A DNA stretch of 64,000 nt from Marsupella aquatica (taxonomy: Eukaryota > Marchantiophyta). The notes beneath the pieces were generated by a model. It did no database searches. It saw only the letters and a list, made by a program, of their open reading frames with translations, and was not told the DNA's origin. Shown here piece after piece: positions 10,683-20,755 of the stretch (position 1 is the first letter of the stretch; the number at the start of each line of letters is the position of its first letter). Location of the stretch: positions 4,030,001 to 4,094,000 of the forward strand of contig OZ316897.1 in NCBI GenBank assembly GCA_973895155.1, in the 5' to 3' direction. The position numbers were made by a program, and so were the translations under genes.

Positions 10683-13600
10683 TGTCAAGGTTATGCTCTC
10701 AACGTAGTGTCAAATCCAGGTAGTGATGACTGGATTCTAGATAGTGCATGTACTTTTCACATTTGCTCTAGGAGAGATTTTTTCAGTTCTTACACGGTTT
10801 CCAACGGGTCAGTGTTTATGGGAAATGGAATCCCATGTCAAGTTGTTGGACTTGGATCTGTAAGATTTCAGATGTTTGATGGTGCTGTGAGAACGGTGAG
10901 GAATGTGAGACATATTCCCAGCATGATGAAAAATCTCATTTCACTTGGAGTTTTAGAGGCAAATGGCCATCAGTGGAGTTCTGCTAATGGTGTCCTTCAG
11001 GTTTCAACTGGTACTAAAGTTGTTTTGAAGGGAAAGAGACATAGCAATCTATATGTTTTGGAGGGCAGTGTAGTCTGTGATGAAGCCAATGTAACCTTAT
11101 CTCATGAGAAGACGGCCCGGCTGTGGCACTTCCGTTTGGGCCACATGAGTGAAAAAGGTTTGGTTATTCTTCAGAAGAAAGGATTACTTTCTAATTTACA
11201 ATCTTGTAAGTTGGAATTTTGTGAGCACTGTGTGCTTGGGAAGTAGCACAGGAAACCCTTCGGAGTTGGAACTCACACTAGCAAGGAGGTACTTGAGTAT
11301 GTACATAGTGATGTGTGGGGTCCAGCCCCTACTCCCTCACATTCTGGACGGTTATACTATGTCACGTTCATAGACGATTACTCAAGGTATGTGTGGATAT
11401 ACTTTCTACACAGTAAGTCTGATGTTTTTGCCACTTTTAAGGAGTGGAAAGCCCAAGTTGAGAATCAGACTGGTAATAAGGTGAGATATCTTCGATCCGA
11501 TAACGGCGATGAATACAATTCCGGGGAATTTGGAACATATTGTAAAGAGCAGGGGATTACCCGCCATCTCACAACAAGTTATACTCCTCAACAGAATGGT
11601 GTTTCTGAAAGACTCAACCGAACACTATTGGACCGCTCGAGGAGTATGTTGAGTCAATCATGCTTACCACATGAGTTTTGGGCTGAAGCTGTCAACACTG
11701 CAGCTTATTTGGTAAATTTTTCTCTATCGAGTTCTATTGGATTCAAGACGCCATTTGAAATGAGGTACGGGCGTCCAGCAGATTATTCATATTTGAGGAT
11801 TTTTGGATGTGATGCTTATGTGCTTACACCTTCCCAGCTTCGATCCAAGCTGGAGTCCAAGTCGAAGAAGTGCATTTTCCTTGGCTATCAGAAAGGTGTG
11901 AAGGGTTATAGGTTATGGGATCCAGTAACCTGTAAGCTAATTGTCAGTAGAGATGTGTCCTTTAATGAATCCAGATCATCAAAGGAGGGGGAGAGTTCTC
12001 AGGACTCCCATACGGACAAGGGAAAATCTCCCATCCCGGACCGGGTTGAGGGGGAGATTAGTCATGATGCAGTTCATGATGGAAGAGATGGAGAAGCTCC
12101 AGGCTTGGAGTTGGTTCCTGTGATGGAACAAGAGGAGCAGATTGTTGTTGGGGTACCTCAAATTCAGCCAGCAGCAGCAACAGATCAGTCTGAGTCATCT
12201 ACTAGACGAACTTCCAATCGTTCTACTAGAGCTCCTACCAGGTATGGTCAATGGGCAGACTCATCTAAGCTAGATGATATTGATATTGCACCTAATGATG
12301 ATGACATGGCTTTGATCTTGGAAGAAGGAGAGCCTTCTTCGTACAGTGAGGCTTGTGCTTCAGAGCATAAGCATGAGTGGAATGCAGCAATGCAGAGAGA
12401 GTTGCAATCTTTGAGTGACAACAAGACTTGGGAGCTGGTGGAGCTTCCAAGAGGTCAGCAAGTGGTGGACAGCAAGTGGATTTACAAGTTGAAGGACAGT
12501 CCTTCAGAGGGTGGAGATAAGATTTACAAGGCAAGGCTTGTTGCCAAGGGATTCACTCAGGAGAAAGGAGTGGATTACAATGAGGTCTTTTCACCGGTGG
12601 CTAAGTATTCCACAATTCGGATCTTGTGTCAACTTGTTGTATTTTTTAATGTGGTGATGGATCAGATGGATGTTGTTACTGCTTTTCTCTATGGCAACTT
12701 GGAAGAGATGATCTTCATGAGACAGCCAGTAGACTTTATGAAGAAGGGCCAAAAGAACTTAGTTTGTAGATTGCTCAAGTCCTTGTATGGATTGAAGCAG
12801 TCTCCCAGATAATGGAACAAGCGGTTTGATGATTTCATGCTTACTCAAGGTTTTACAAGGATGGTGTATGATCCTTGTGTGTATACAAAATCAGTCAAGA
12901 ATGATGTGTTTGGTTTCATCATTCTAGTGATCTATGTGGATGACATGCTGATTGTGGCTAAAAGATCAATCTGAAGTTGACAGTCTCAAGGAAAAATTGA
13001 GTGTTGAATTCAGGATGAAGGATCTTGGTAAGGCCAAGAGGATCTTAGGGATGGAGATTTTTAGGAACTCTGATACTGGACAGTTGTGCTTGAGTAAGGC
13101 CAGTATGCGAGGAAAGTACTTGCACGATTCAACATGGAAAACTGTAAGCCAGTGAGTATTCCTTTAGCTTCACATTTCAAGTTATCATCGGCATTCTCTC
13201 CTACGGATGCTGTGGAGAAAGGTCTGATGGCTAAGATTCCTTATGAGAAGGCAGTAGGCAGTCTGATGTATTTGATGACTTGTACTAGGCCTGACTTGGC
13301 CCTAGCGATGGGCAAGGTTAGCAGATTCATGTCAAATCCAGGGAAGATACACTGGGAAGCTGTGAAATGGATTCTCAAGTATGTGAAGGGAACACAGGAC
13401 TATGGATTACTATTTGATAACAGATCAGATAGAACGTTAGTTGGCTATGTAGATTCTGACTATGGAGGCTGTCTGGATACAAGGAGGTCTACAACTGGGT
13501 TTGTATACACTCTTGGAGGAGGATGTATCAGTTGGAAATCTACCTTGCAGAAGTGCATTTCTCAGTCTACTACAGAAGTAGAGTATGTTGCAGCAGCAGA

Positions 13601-13901
13601 AGCAGCAAAGGAAGCAATTTGGTTAGATAAGTTGATCGCGGAGATGGGTTTAGAGCATGGAAAAATGACTCTAAACTGTGATAGTCAGAGTGCTCTTCAC
13701 TTGGCTGCTAACCAGGTGATGGATAGCAGGGTGAAGCACATTGATATCAGGTACCATTTTATCAAGCAAGCAGTGTCTGATAAAACTTTTGAGCTAGTCA
13801 AGATTGATGGAAAGCTCAATCCCGCTGATGCCTTTACCAAAGTGATTCTTTTGGAGAGTTTCTCAAGACACCGTGCTACTTTGCAGGTTTTGCAATTGTA
13901 G
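10683..13901 (+). pseudogene. copia-2 Pol (protease, integrase, RT, RNase H), interrupted
   Basis: This region follows gag in frame. Protease/pre-integrase come first: WILDSACTFHICS (about 10731), then the zinc-binding HFRLGHMSEKG and CKLEFCEHC. The integrase core (about 11313-11800) has DDYSRYVWIYF and LRSDNGDEYNSG. RT follows, with VYDPCVYTKS and YVDDML (about 12935-12952). RNase H has DSDYGGCLDTRRSTTGF (about 13450-13500) and reaches its natural stop at 13899-13901. Breaks: TAG at 11244-11246 and TAA at 12810-12812 (Gln codons in copia-1), one extra base near 12961 and one missing base near 13098. Domain order and motifs place it in the Tork/TNT-like copia group. It cannot make a full polyprotein. 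Confidence 0.93.
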
Positions 13902-14097
13902 TGCAAGTAGAGTTATTTAGCAATGTGTGACTATTTGTATATGGATTACTCATTCCTGTTAGGCTACGGCTTAGTTCTAGTTAACCCTTAGTTAACCCTT
14001 GTGGTTTTTAGGGGGAGACCTAGTTTGGTGATTGTCTAGAACTTCCCGCTGAGGATTCCATATGGTAGCATTTAGTCTAGTCCCCAAGACAAGAGTC

Positions 14098-14106
14098 AAG
14101 GGGGAG
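14098..14106 (+). other. copia-2 polypurine tract
   Basis: AAGGGGGAG lies two bases before the 3' LTR and is shared with copia-1 and with the partial element at the left edge. It would prime plus-strand DNA synthesis. Confidence 0.8.
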
Positions 14107-14108
14107 TT

Positions 14109-14452
14109 TGTTAGATATTGCTCTAGTCTTGTGACTCTTGTGCTAACCACAGTTAGGCTAACTCGGGTTAGGACCTAGCTAAGGTTAGCGGTAGTGCTGT
14201 TGTGCATATAGCCAGGGCTGATGCCAGACCCTGGTGGAACTTAGGCTCATTGTTACGGAGCTAGTTGAGAGATAGGGAGAGCTTGTGCTGTGAATGCTTG
14301 GTATGGCCGATCGGCCTAGAGTGCAGTAAAGCTCATGTGTGTTCCCGTGGATGTAGCCTCATGTGGAGGTGAACCATGTATCTCTCTGTGTCGACTATTG
14401 TGCGTTGGATGGTTCATGGCCTTGCCATTGCGAATGTCGTCTATGCTCAACA
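14109..14452 (+). repeat. copia-2 3' LTR
   Basis: 344 bp, TGTT to AACA, paired with 7570-7913. Followed by target duplication TTGCA (14453-14457) and then gypsy RT sequence. Confidence 0.95.
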
Positions 14453-14600
14453 TTGCACTTACCCAAGTCCTTCATAGAGAAAGCAAACACGTTCTCATGC
14501 TTGAGGAGCAAATTCAGCAGCTGGTCCTTCTGTCTTTTACTCAGGTGGTTGCCCATGATGAATGTGTAGTTGGCAACACTAGGAATAGGACCTGATGTAC
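14453..14600 (-). pseudogene. gypsy RT, N-terminal part
   Basis: On the minus strand the gypsy polyprotein reads FIMGNHLSKRQKDQLLNLLL and then VFAFSMKDLGKC, the usual start of a Ty3/gypsy RT region, and stops at the copia-2 insertion. The next residues of the domain continue from 7569. It follows a low-complexity Ser/Gly/Thr linker (about 14600-14720) downstream of the methyltransferase. Confidence 0.85.
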
Positions 14601-14879
14601 TCATGCTTGAAGAGCCAGAAGTGCCAGCCTCTCCACTATCCAAGCTGCTAACATGCTGCTGATAAGGTGATGAGGCCTCTCCAAGGCCTGTTGTACCTGC
14701 TGATCTGAGTTGGTCCACACCATGAAACTCAGAAATACTATCAACCACGTTACAAGGGACCTCCTCCCCCCCAACACTTGGACTGAAGCGGTGAGTGTTG
14801 AATAGAGGTAAGTGCACCTGGTCCGGATGCCATGTAGCAGCACCATGGAGTGGGAGAGCTAGAACTCCAGATGCTGGAT

Positions 14880-15027
14880 GAATGTACATATGAAAAAGGA
14901 TGCAAGTGACCAGAAGCCAAGTGAGAGCATTAAGATCCATTACCTTGCCAAGTAAAGCATTCCTGGCCAGCCTGGTGATCTTGGTGTGACTTGTAGTACC
15001 GGATTGGAAGCCCATAGCCCGTTCCTT
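14880..15027 (-). pseudogene. C5-cytosine methyltransferase, motifs IX-X
   Basis: The minus-strand frame reads KERAMGFQSGTT and then RNALLGKVMDLNAL. These match the target-recognition end and the last conserved motifs (IX and X) of C5-cytosine DNA methyltransferases, which complete the cofactor-binding pocket. The frame stays open into the linker and RT N-terminus, so the methyltransferase was fused in one polyprotein. The match breaks off at about 15027, where the next part of the enzyme is on the other strand. Confidence 0.85.
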
Positions 15028-15615
15028 GATTTGATCATAGCTGGTTGGGAATGCCAAGGGTTTTCAGCTGCTGGTCACGGTGCTGGATTGCATGATTCTC
15101 GTTCTAGCCTTTTCACAGCATTGGTTCAGATTCTCACCTGGGCTCAATCCCTTTATCCTGCTGTTGGTTATATCATTGAGAATACTCCATCTTAGTTTGA
15201 CCAGCGTCCACAGGTCAAAGAGGATTTCAGTGTGGTCCACCACTACTTGGGACCACCCCTTCTCATTGATGCAGTGCACTGTGGTTCTTATGCACATCGT
15301 CTTCGTAACTTTTGGACTAACCTTGCACCACCTTCCTTGCTGGAGTTAGCTCTTCACCACACATCCAGGGACACTACCCTCATAGTGGACCAGATTTTGG
15401 ATCCTGACAGTTCTTACCAACTAGTTACACGGCAAGAGTCAGCACCTTGGTATCCAGCCAATACCATTGGACAGCCCCGTGCTGCTTGGCCTACATTTGT
15501 ATCCTTTCCAAGTGCACATGCCTTTCAGGGTGATGGTCCTGGCCTGGTTTATCAACATTCTACCGGTACATGGGATGAACCTAGTCCTGAGGAGAGAGAA
15601 GCCAAGAAGGGTTAA
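15025..15615 (+). pseudogene. C5-cytosine methyltransferase, motifs IV-VIII, inverted segment
   Basis: On the plus strand, opposite to the rest of the element, the frame reads LDLIIAGWECQGFSAAG (motif IV with the catalytic Cys, about 15025-15075), then LHDSRSSLF and IIENTPS (motif VI Glu, 15178-15180). After one TAG (15193-15195) it continues in the same frame with HRLRNFWTNLAP (motif VIII-like, about 15295-15330). It then runs through a variable region to WDEPSPEERE near 15600. The content is exactly what is missing between the minus-strand motifs I-III and IX-X, and the order is right if the segment is flipped. The residue before the catalytic Cys is Glu instead of the usual Pro. Confidence 0.85.
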
Positions 15616-15850
15616 GTGCCGGTGCTGGACAAGCTGGATATCTGGAGGAAAGAAAGAAAATGCAGACTTTCATGCACTGTGTGGAAACTGCTGGGGAAAT
15701 CGCTCGGAAAATTCCAGTCGACGGGATTCAACCACTTGCCGTGCACCTGGATCAATATCCACATAGATGTACTGCTTCACCACCATGCCAGACTGTAGGA
15801 GAGCTTCCAGGCCTGTAGAAATGCCACCAAAAAGCTCAAGCAATGTAAGG
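15612..15850 (-). pseudogene. C5-cytosine methyltransferase, motifs I-III
   Basis: The minus-strand frame reads LLELFGGISTGLEALLQSG, the glycine-rich S-adenosylmethionine loop (motif I, from 15843), then YIYVDIDPGARQVV (motif II with the acidic residue, about 15760). After a TGA (15670-15672, probably an altered Trp codon) it continues with SAFSFFPPDIQLV (motif III region), ending near 15612. Together the three pieces give a catalytic domain of about 320 residues, the usual size. It follows the retroviral-type protease without a gap, so it sits between protease and RT. Confidence 0.88.
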
Positions 15851-16600
15851 CCATCTGAAGGAGGAGTCCATGTAACTGGTGTGCTCAAGATTGGGGCTAT
15901 TGGTTGGCCATTGTGCTGCCCAAGATCCTCAAATTTGCGCAATGCAGCCACCAAAGGTCCATGGGCTGCTTGGAGCCGTTGTACCACCTCTGGTTGATGA
16001 TCCACATTGCTGGAAAGTGCTGCTATACGTGCAGCAGCATGTGCAGTAGCCACCTCATCATCATCCTCCTCAATCCAATCCTGCAATGGGTGGTTGACAT
16101 AGGTAGCTGTGTGCACTGCTTTCAACACACAGTGGTGAGCCATAGGTGTATGGGCACCATGCAAATCAAGTGGAATGTAGCCCAAGTGTGAGCCATCCGT
16201 ATGCCAATCAACTCTGTAGTATGCATGCTCATGCCAGTTGTCAATGGTAAAACCTGGTGGGAACAAAGCCTCCTGGCCAATGAGCACATCATACGTAGTG
16301 GCATTGGTAACCAAACATCTGACTGGGAAATGCAATTCCTGATCTGTACCTTCATTAAAAGTGAGAGTGAGTAAAGTAAAACTCTCACCCAGCACATCCT
16401 CCACAATGCCACTAGCAGTCCGAATGTGCCACTTGGATTGCTGTAAATGATCAGTCAATAGTCCATCTTCTTGGCAAACTGAATGCCCAATATCACTGGT
16501 TGAGCACCTATGTCTAGCATGACCACCTGAGGAGTGTGACCCTCCAACTTGACCACTGAATTTCTGTTGTCAACAATGGCAATGGTGGTGGAAACTGAAG
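15851..16600 (-). pseudogene. gypsy aspartic protease
   Basis: The minus strand encodes VVMLDIGAQPVILGIQFA (about 16475-16530), a retropepsin active-site block with Asp-Ile-Gly in place of Asp-Thr/Ser-Gly. It is followed after a -1 frame change (TATTGACTG at about 16455) by the rest of the fold, including ATTYDVLIGQEALF (about 16260-16300). The frame change is inside the domain, so it is more likely decay than programmed frameshifting. The protease would process the polyprotein. Confidence 0.75.
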
Positions 16601-18941
16601 TCCTATCACTAGGCACCACTCTCGGCAAATGATGAGGTACCTTGTGAAGGGAGTTAGTATCCACGGTCTTTCCACTCAACAACATAGCCAGGAAAGATGG
16701 AGCAGCATGACCAGAATCAAGTGTAGCTCTGGTCACACAATCAGCAGCAATCGGTACTGGGGCAGCCAAACCAGTGGAAACATGTAATGGAGAAGAAGAA
16801 GGTCCAGTATGTACATGAGATTGGACCTCCAAAACCGGTGTCATAGGGGCTGATGAAGAATGTAGTGAACCCTCTAGCGCTCTGATGACAGCTCTAGCAT
16901 CCAGCTGTAAATCATGGCAACTGAAAAGTGGAGTTGTAAGAATCCTTTGTGCCATACCGGAGGTGAAATGCTCAAGCAGCTCAGGAGAAACAACTCCCTG
17001 TGAAATGTCAGCAGCACCTGGTGGTGGAATGGATGTAGCTGTAGCTCCCTCCCCCCTTGCCAACAAGGTGCGCTCTTCAGCAAGTGTGAGTGGCTGAAAA
17101 GATTGGGGCATGATAGCCCGAGCTCCCCTGGCTCTAGTCATAGGACCGGTAGCAAGACCATCAGCTTGTACAATGCGGCATGTGGGAGCAATACGGGAGG
17201 CAGCACTGGCCTGCTGGTAAGCAAAATAGGAAGGGTAGAATGAATCTGAAAATTTTGCTGTAAGGCCAGGCTGTGGAGCAGAGGACAACACACACTCACC
17301 CATATGAGCATCAAATGGCAAGCCATAGAAAGAGCGGGGTAGAGGTGCTGAACTGTCAGTGGTGCCTGGGCCAGGGATGGGTTGCACGTGACCAGCCGGT
17401 TGAGAAGGACCAACAGAGGCAGTTGACTTGCCTTTGATGTTGGCAAGTTGGGCACGTAGGGACTCAACCTCATAAGTCAGAGACTGGAGTTGAGTTGCCT
17501 ATGCGTTGTGAGCCTCCTTCTGAGCTAGTTGCTTCTGTTGCTGCTTGGGCGGTTTGTTGGCACTAGATGCTTTGCCACTGGAAGGAGGAGCAGTTGATGC
17601 AGTAGGAGCCCTCCTAGCTGGTGGGGGAGTGGAAGCAGGAGCAGGAGGAGGGGCCTGCTGTCGTAGCTGCTTCATCTCTGGGAATTTGGCAAAACAAACT
17701 ACCTCCAAGTGACCCACTTTCCCGCAAAAATCACAAGACAGGTCCTCAGCAACAATATCACATTCATTAGCCTTATGATTGGGGTTACCACAGTAGTTGC
17801 AAGATGGCAGCATGAAAGCAGCATGGGCTGGCTTGGTCTTGGAACCATACTGTGGCACACAGGAAGGGGTGGCCAGTGTAGGGGCAGCAGCCTGGTCCCT
17901 GGATCGCGGTGGACGTGCAATATTGGCCTCATAATGTGCATGGGCCAACTCAAGTTTCTCAGCAGTGTCATAGACATTGAGCAAGGTGTAGCTATCTCCA
18001 AACTCTGAGAATACTTGCTGCAACACTTGTGAATGGAGAGCTGGTGTGCCCTCCAATGCGCGAAGATAGCGATGAGCAGCTTCCAGGTCAGTGATGCTCT
18101 GGGTGTCCTCCTTCAGCTTGAGAAGCCGGCGATACATCATCTTCAAGGTTTCATTGCGCTGCCTCACAAAGGTTGCCAATTGCATGATTTTGTCAGCACT
18201 CTTGATTGGGAATTCCAATTCAAGAACCTGGAAAAACTCAGCCACTGGATCAGCAAAGGCAGGAGAATCAATGGTGGGAGAAATGCCTGATGTAGCCTGT
18301 GCCAAGACAGTGGGAGTAACTGGCGCAGTGGTAGGAACTGGAGTAGGAGGGGAAGTGGCAGGAGCAGCAGCATGGGCTGCAATGGCATTCTGTAAGGCCA
18401 ATTGTGAGGCTGCCACAATTGCACTGGCATAGGTAGGGTTAGGCAACTATGTGACAGCAAGCAGCCATTGAGAGTGTTGCTCATACACATCTAAAGCCTC
18501 ATGGTGCACATACCTGGCTAGCTGCTTAAATGCAAAAGCATTTGTGAAATTGTTGCCGTACTTCAACTCCAATTTGTAAACGACAGTGTAGAAAGTGGAT
18601 TTGAACTCATGTAAAGAGACAGTGCCTGGCCGTCCACTTAAGCGCTCAATGCGGCCAGATGAGTGACTGGCGTCCATGCTGTATGTCGGTGAAGCAGGAA
18701 CAACCACGGATGCAGAAGGGGTAAATGGCAAGGAAGTGATAGCAGGCTTTGGGGTAGTGGTGAAGCGACCGACAAATTGAGCAGAAGGATTGCGTGGTGT
18801 GGGTGTTGCTGCTGTCTGCAGACGTCGTCGAAATTGCCGAGACTCCAATGAAATTGGCACCAACGATCGTGGATCACTCCGTAAGTGGTACCGGGGTGTT
18901 GGTGGCGGTGAGCTGCTACCTCCCGGCTCGTCTGCTGACAT
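16601..18941 (-). pseudogene. gypsy Gag and gag-protease linker, two stop codons
   Basis: One reading frame runs from ATG 18941 (MSADEPGGSSSPPPTPRYH) through TAG at 18447-18449 and TAG near 17499 into the protease. The middle part is Ala/Pro/Thr-rich, then a retroviral gag-like helical region (about 17980-18250), then two CCHC zinc knuckles, CNYCGNPNHKANEC and CDFCGKVGHLEVVC (about 17690-17800). A basic/Gln-rich stretch and a long Ser/Pro/Thr-rich linker follow. Both TAG codons could be altered Gln codons. Gag packages element RNA. Confidence 0.85.
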
Positions 18942-20755
18942 GCTATGTGGCAGTACCCGATGTACTCAGGTAATGTACAAAATGTGTAAACACGTTGAAG
19001 AACCGTCAACGTTCAAAATCTGTCAGAGAAAAAGGACCCTTAAAAATGTGAAGACATTGGGCGCCCCCTTAATTAAGTGTATAAACATGGGGCCCCGTTA
19101 AGTGTATACGTCGGGGCCCGATGTGGACCCAGGAACTGGCAAGCTCGACAGAAAAGAGGCCAGGCGCGCGTCGGCAGCAAAATCATCCTCACGGGAACCG
19201 GCCGAGTGTGTAAACACACCCAGGGCACGGCGCCCTATGCACAGCCCGCGGAGGCCCTATGCAGGTCGTTGTGAGGCGGAAGGCAAGACGACGGCCGAAA
19301 GAAAAGAGAGACATGCGGGAGGCGAGGCAAAAGAAACCGGGCCAAACCGGGCCCTCTTAATGGCATGAGCCCCCCCCATAGGGCTTCGTGCCCCACCTTA
19401 AGAGCTTCCGAAGGGAAGCTACGAGCTCCCCCTCCCCTCCTTAATGAAATTGGGCCTCGTGCCCTGGTGACAGTGCTCCCGAAGAGGGAGTCGAGTGTAC
19501 TCCCCCTCCTCCCTCTTTAATGCTGCTTTATGGGCTTTGTGCCCTGCAGAAGACTCCCGTGAGAGGAGTCGAATGTACTCCCCTCCCCTGCTTCAATGTT
19601 GCTTAGGGCCTTGTGCCCTCCTGGCACCCTTGCTCCCCCTCCTTCTTTAATGCAACATAGGGCTGCGTGCCCTCTCCTAACACTCGCTCCCCCTCCTTCC
19701 TGCTTTTGCTTGTACTTGGCTCCCCCCTGCCCCTGCTTTAATGCAGAATAGGGCCTCGTGCCCTCTCCATGCTTATGCCTCAACTTAATCCCCCTTCCCT
19801 ACTGTGTAATTGCTGGCAACAGGCGAGGGAGGAAGAAAAACGCCGAAGGGAGGGTGCACGGCCCTATGCGCGACCCAGGGGCAATGATGAGCCCCGCATG
19901 TGTATACCCCTGGTCCAAGCTCGCGATGATAACTGCGAGGGAAGGCGAGAAGAAACGACGGCCGGGAAGAAAAATTGGGTGGCAGCAGGTCGCGACCGGA
20001 AAAAGATGAAAGAAAACGGACCCGTGGCTCTGTGCGCTCGGGAGGAAGTCGCGAGGTGATCGCGCGGTAGTCGAGGGAAACTCGCCGGCAGCCGTGGCCG
20101 GGAATGCAAAAATGACCCCAAAAGCAGTCGAGGCAGCAAGCGGCAGTGACAGTAAGAAGGAGCACATAGCAAAAGGGGTCACGAATGTAGCCGGGAACAA
20201 AGCACGGACTCAAATGGTGATGTTATGTGTATACTTATACACATAGCACCACATTAAAACCCATAACTCTTAACCCGCCATTCCTATGCTGCTCAAAGAA
20301 ATTGCACCGGCTTCGACGGAAATTGTATGTACCGACCTAAGCAGCTGAGATGAGAATGTCTCCTATCTTCTTCCTCTCACCACAGAGTTCTTCTTGAATA
20401 AAAGGCGTGATAGAAACAAGTGTACTGAAATCGAATCAAAAACCGGCGGGATGCCAAGATCGGCCGGGAGCATCTAACGAATCACTGTGTGAATCCCGTG
20501 TACGGAACCGACGAGCACTGTCTGAGCTCTGTCGACAGCGATTCAAGAAGAACTGAAAACCCACAAAGAAAGACATGCCCTAAGTAAACAAAGTCTTGGC
20601 GTCACACTAACAAGCGCGTTTGCTTCAAGAACGCCTGGCATTTGCTATAAGAACATGTCGCTAACTCAAGTCGTACACTAGCCCTAACTACATACCTAGC
20701 GGGCATGCGAGGGACATGCCGATGTGCATAAGAGGCACTGTCCCTTGGCATGACA
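18942..20755 (-). other. gypsy 5' region (putative LTR and leader)
   Basis: About 1.8 kb between the gag ATG and the right-hand terminus TGTCATGCC (minus strand). It is GC-rich near gag (GGGCCC boxes around 19080-19130), contains a minisatellite-like array (19362-19770), and has a perfect 10-bp palindrome arm pair TATGTGTATA/TATACACATA at 20224-20245. Several short overlapping open frames on both strands lack recognisable domains. I could not place a primer binding site or an LTR border. Confidence 0.6.
19362..19770 (+). repeat. degenerate tandem repeat in gypsy 5' region
   Basis: About five to six imperfect copies, 60-100 bp each, built around AGGGCCTCGTGCCCT, a CTCCCCCTCC stretch and TTTAATGC. 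Copies start near 19375, 19450, 19528, 19605, 19660 and 19748. Some copies carry a further CTCCCGAAGAGGGAGTC-like short inverted repeat. Confidence 0.75.

Larger units (their letters stand above)
7570..14452 (+). mobile_element. copia-2, full-length Ty1/copia retrotransposon
   Basis: A complete 6.88-kb element with two 344-bp LTRs (TGTT...AACA), an initiator-Met-type primer binding site, gag-pol and a polypurine tract. It is flanked by the 5-bp duplication TTGCA (7565-7569 and 14453-14457). It inserted into the RT gene of the minus-strand gypsy element. The two LTRs differ at about eight positions by my count (roughly 2%), mostly transitions, so the insertion is moderately old. Gag is open, but pol has stops and frameshifts, so the copy is non-autonomous. 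Confidence 0.95.
4482..20755 (-). mobile_element. Ty3/gypsy retrotransposon encoding a DNA methyltransferase and a PHD finger
   Basis: This minus-strand LTR-type retroelement is bounded by a 4-bp duplication GAGA and by termini TGTC/GACA, and sits inside the copia-1 3' LTR. About 6.9 kb of it is the later copia-2 insertion (7570-14452 plus 5 bp), leaving about 9.4 kb. The order on the minus strand is leader, gag with two CCHC knuckles, aspartic protease, C5-cytosine DNA methyltransferase, RT, RNase H, integrase, PHD finger, short 3' end. RT before integrase places it in Ty3/gypsy. Stops and frameshifts in most domains show it is no longer functional. I could not find a matching pair of long terminal repeats by eye. 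Methyltransferase-bearing gypsy elements have been reported from a charophyte alga and from dinoflagellates; I cannot test relatedness here. Confidence 0.9.

Noticed and set aside
14986-16458. A host DNA methyltransferase gene
   Set aside because: The methyltransferase motifs lie between element protease and RT in continuous frames inside the GAGA-bounded gypsy insertion, so they belong to the retrotransposon.
16450-16462. Programmed -1 frameshift in gypsy protease
   Set aside because: The frame change falls inside the protease fold and no slippery heptamer is visible; random decay is simpler.
19758-20213. Five overlapping open frames in the gypsy 5' region
   Set aside because: Same reason: overlapping on both strands, no domain, no start context, in a region expected to be LTR or leader.
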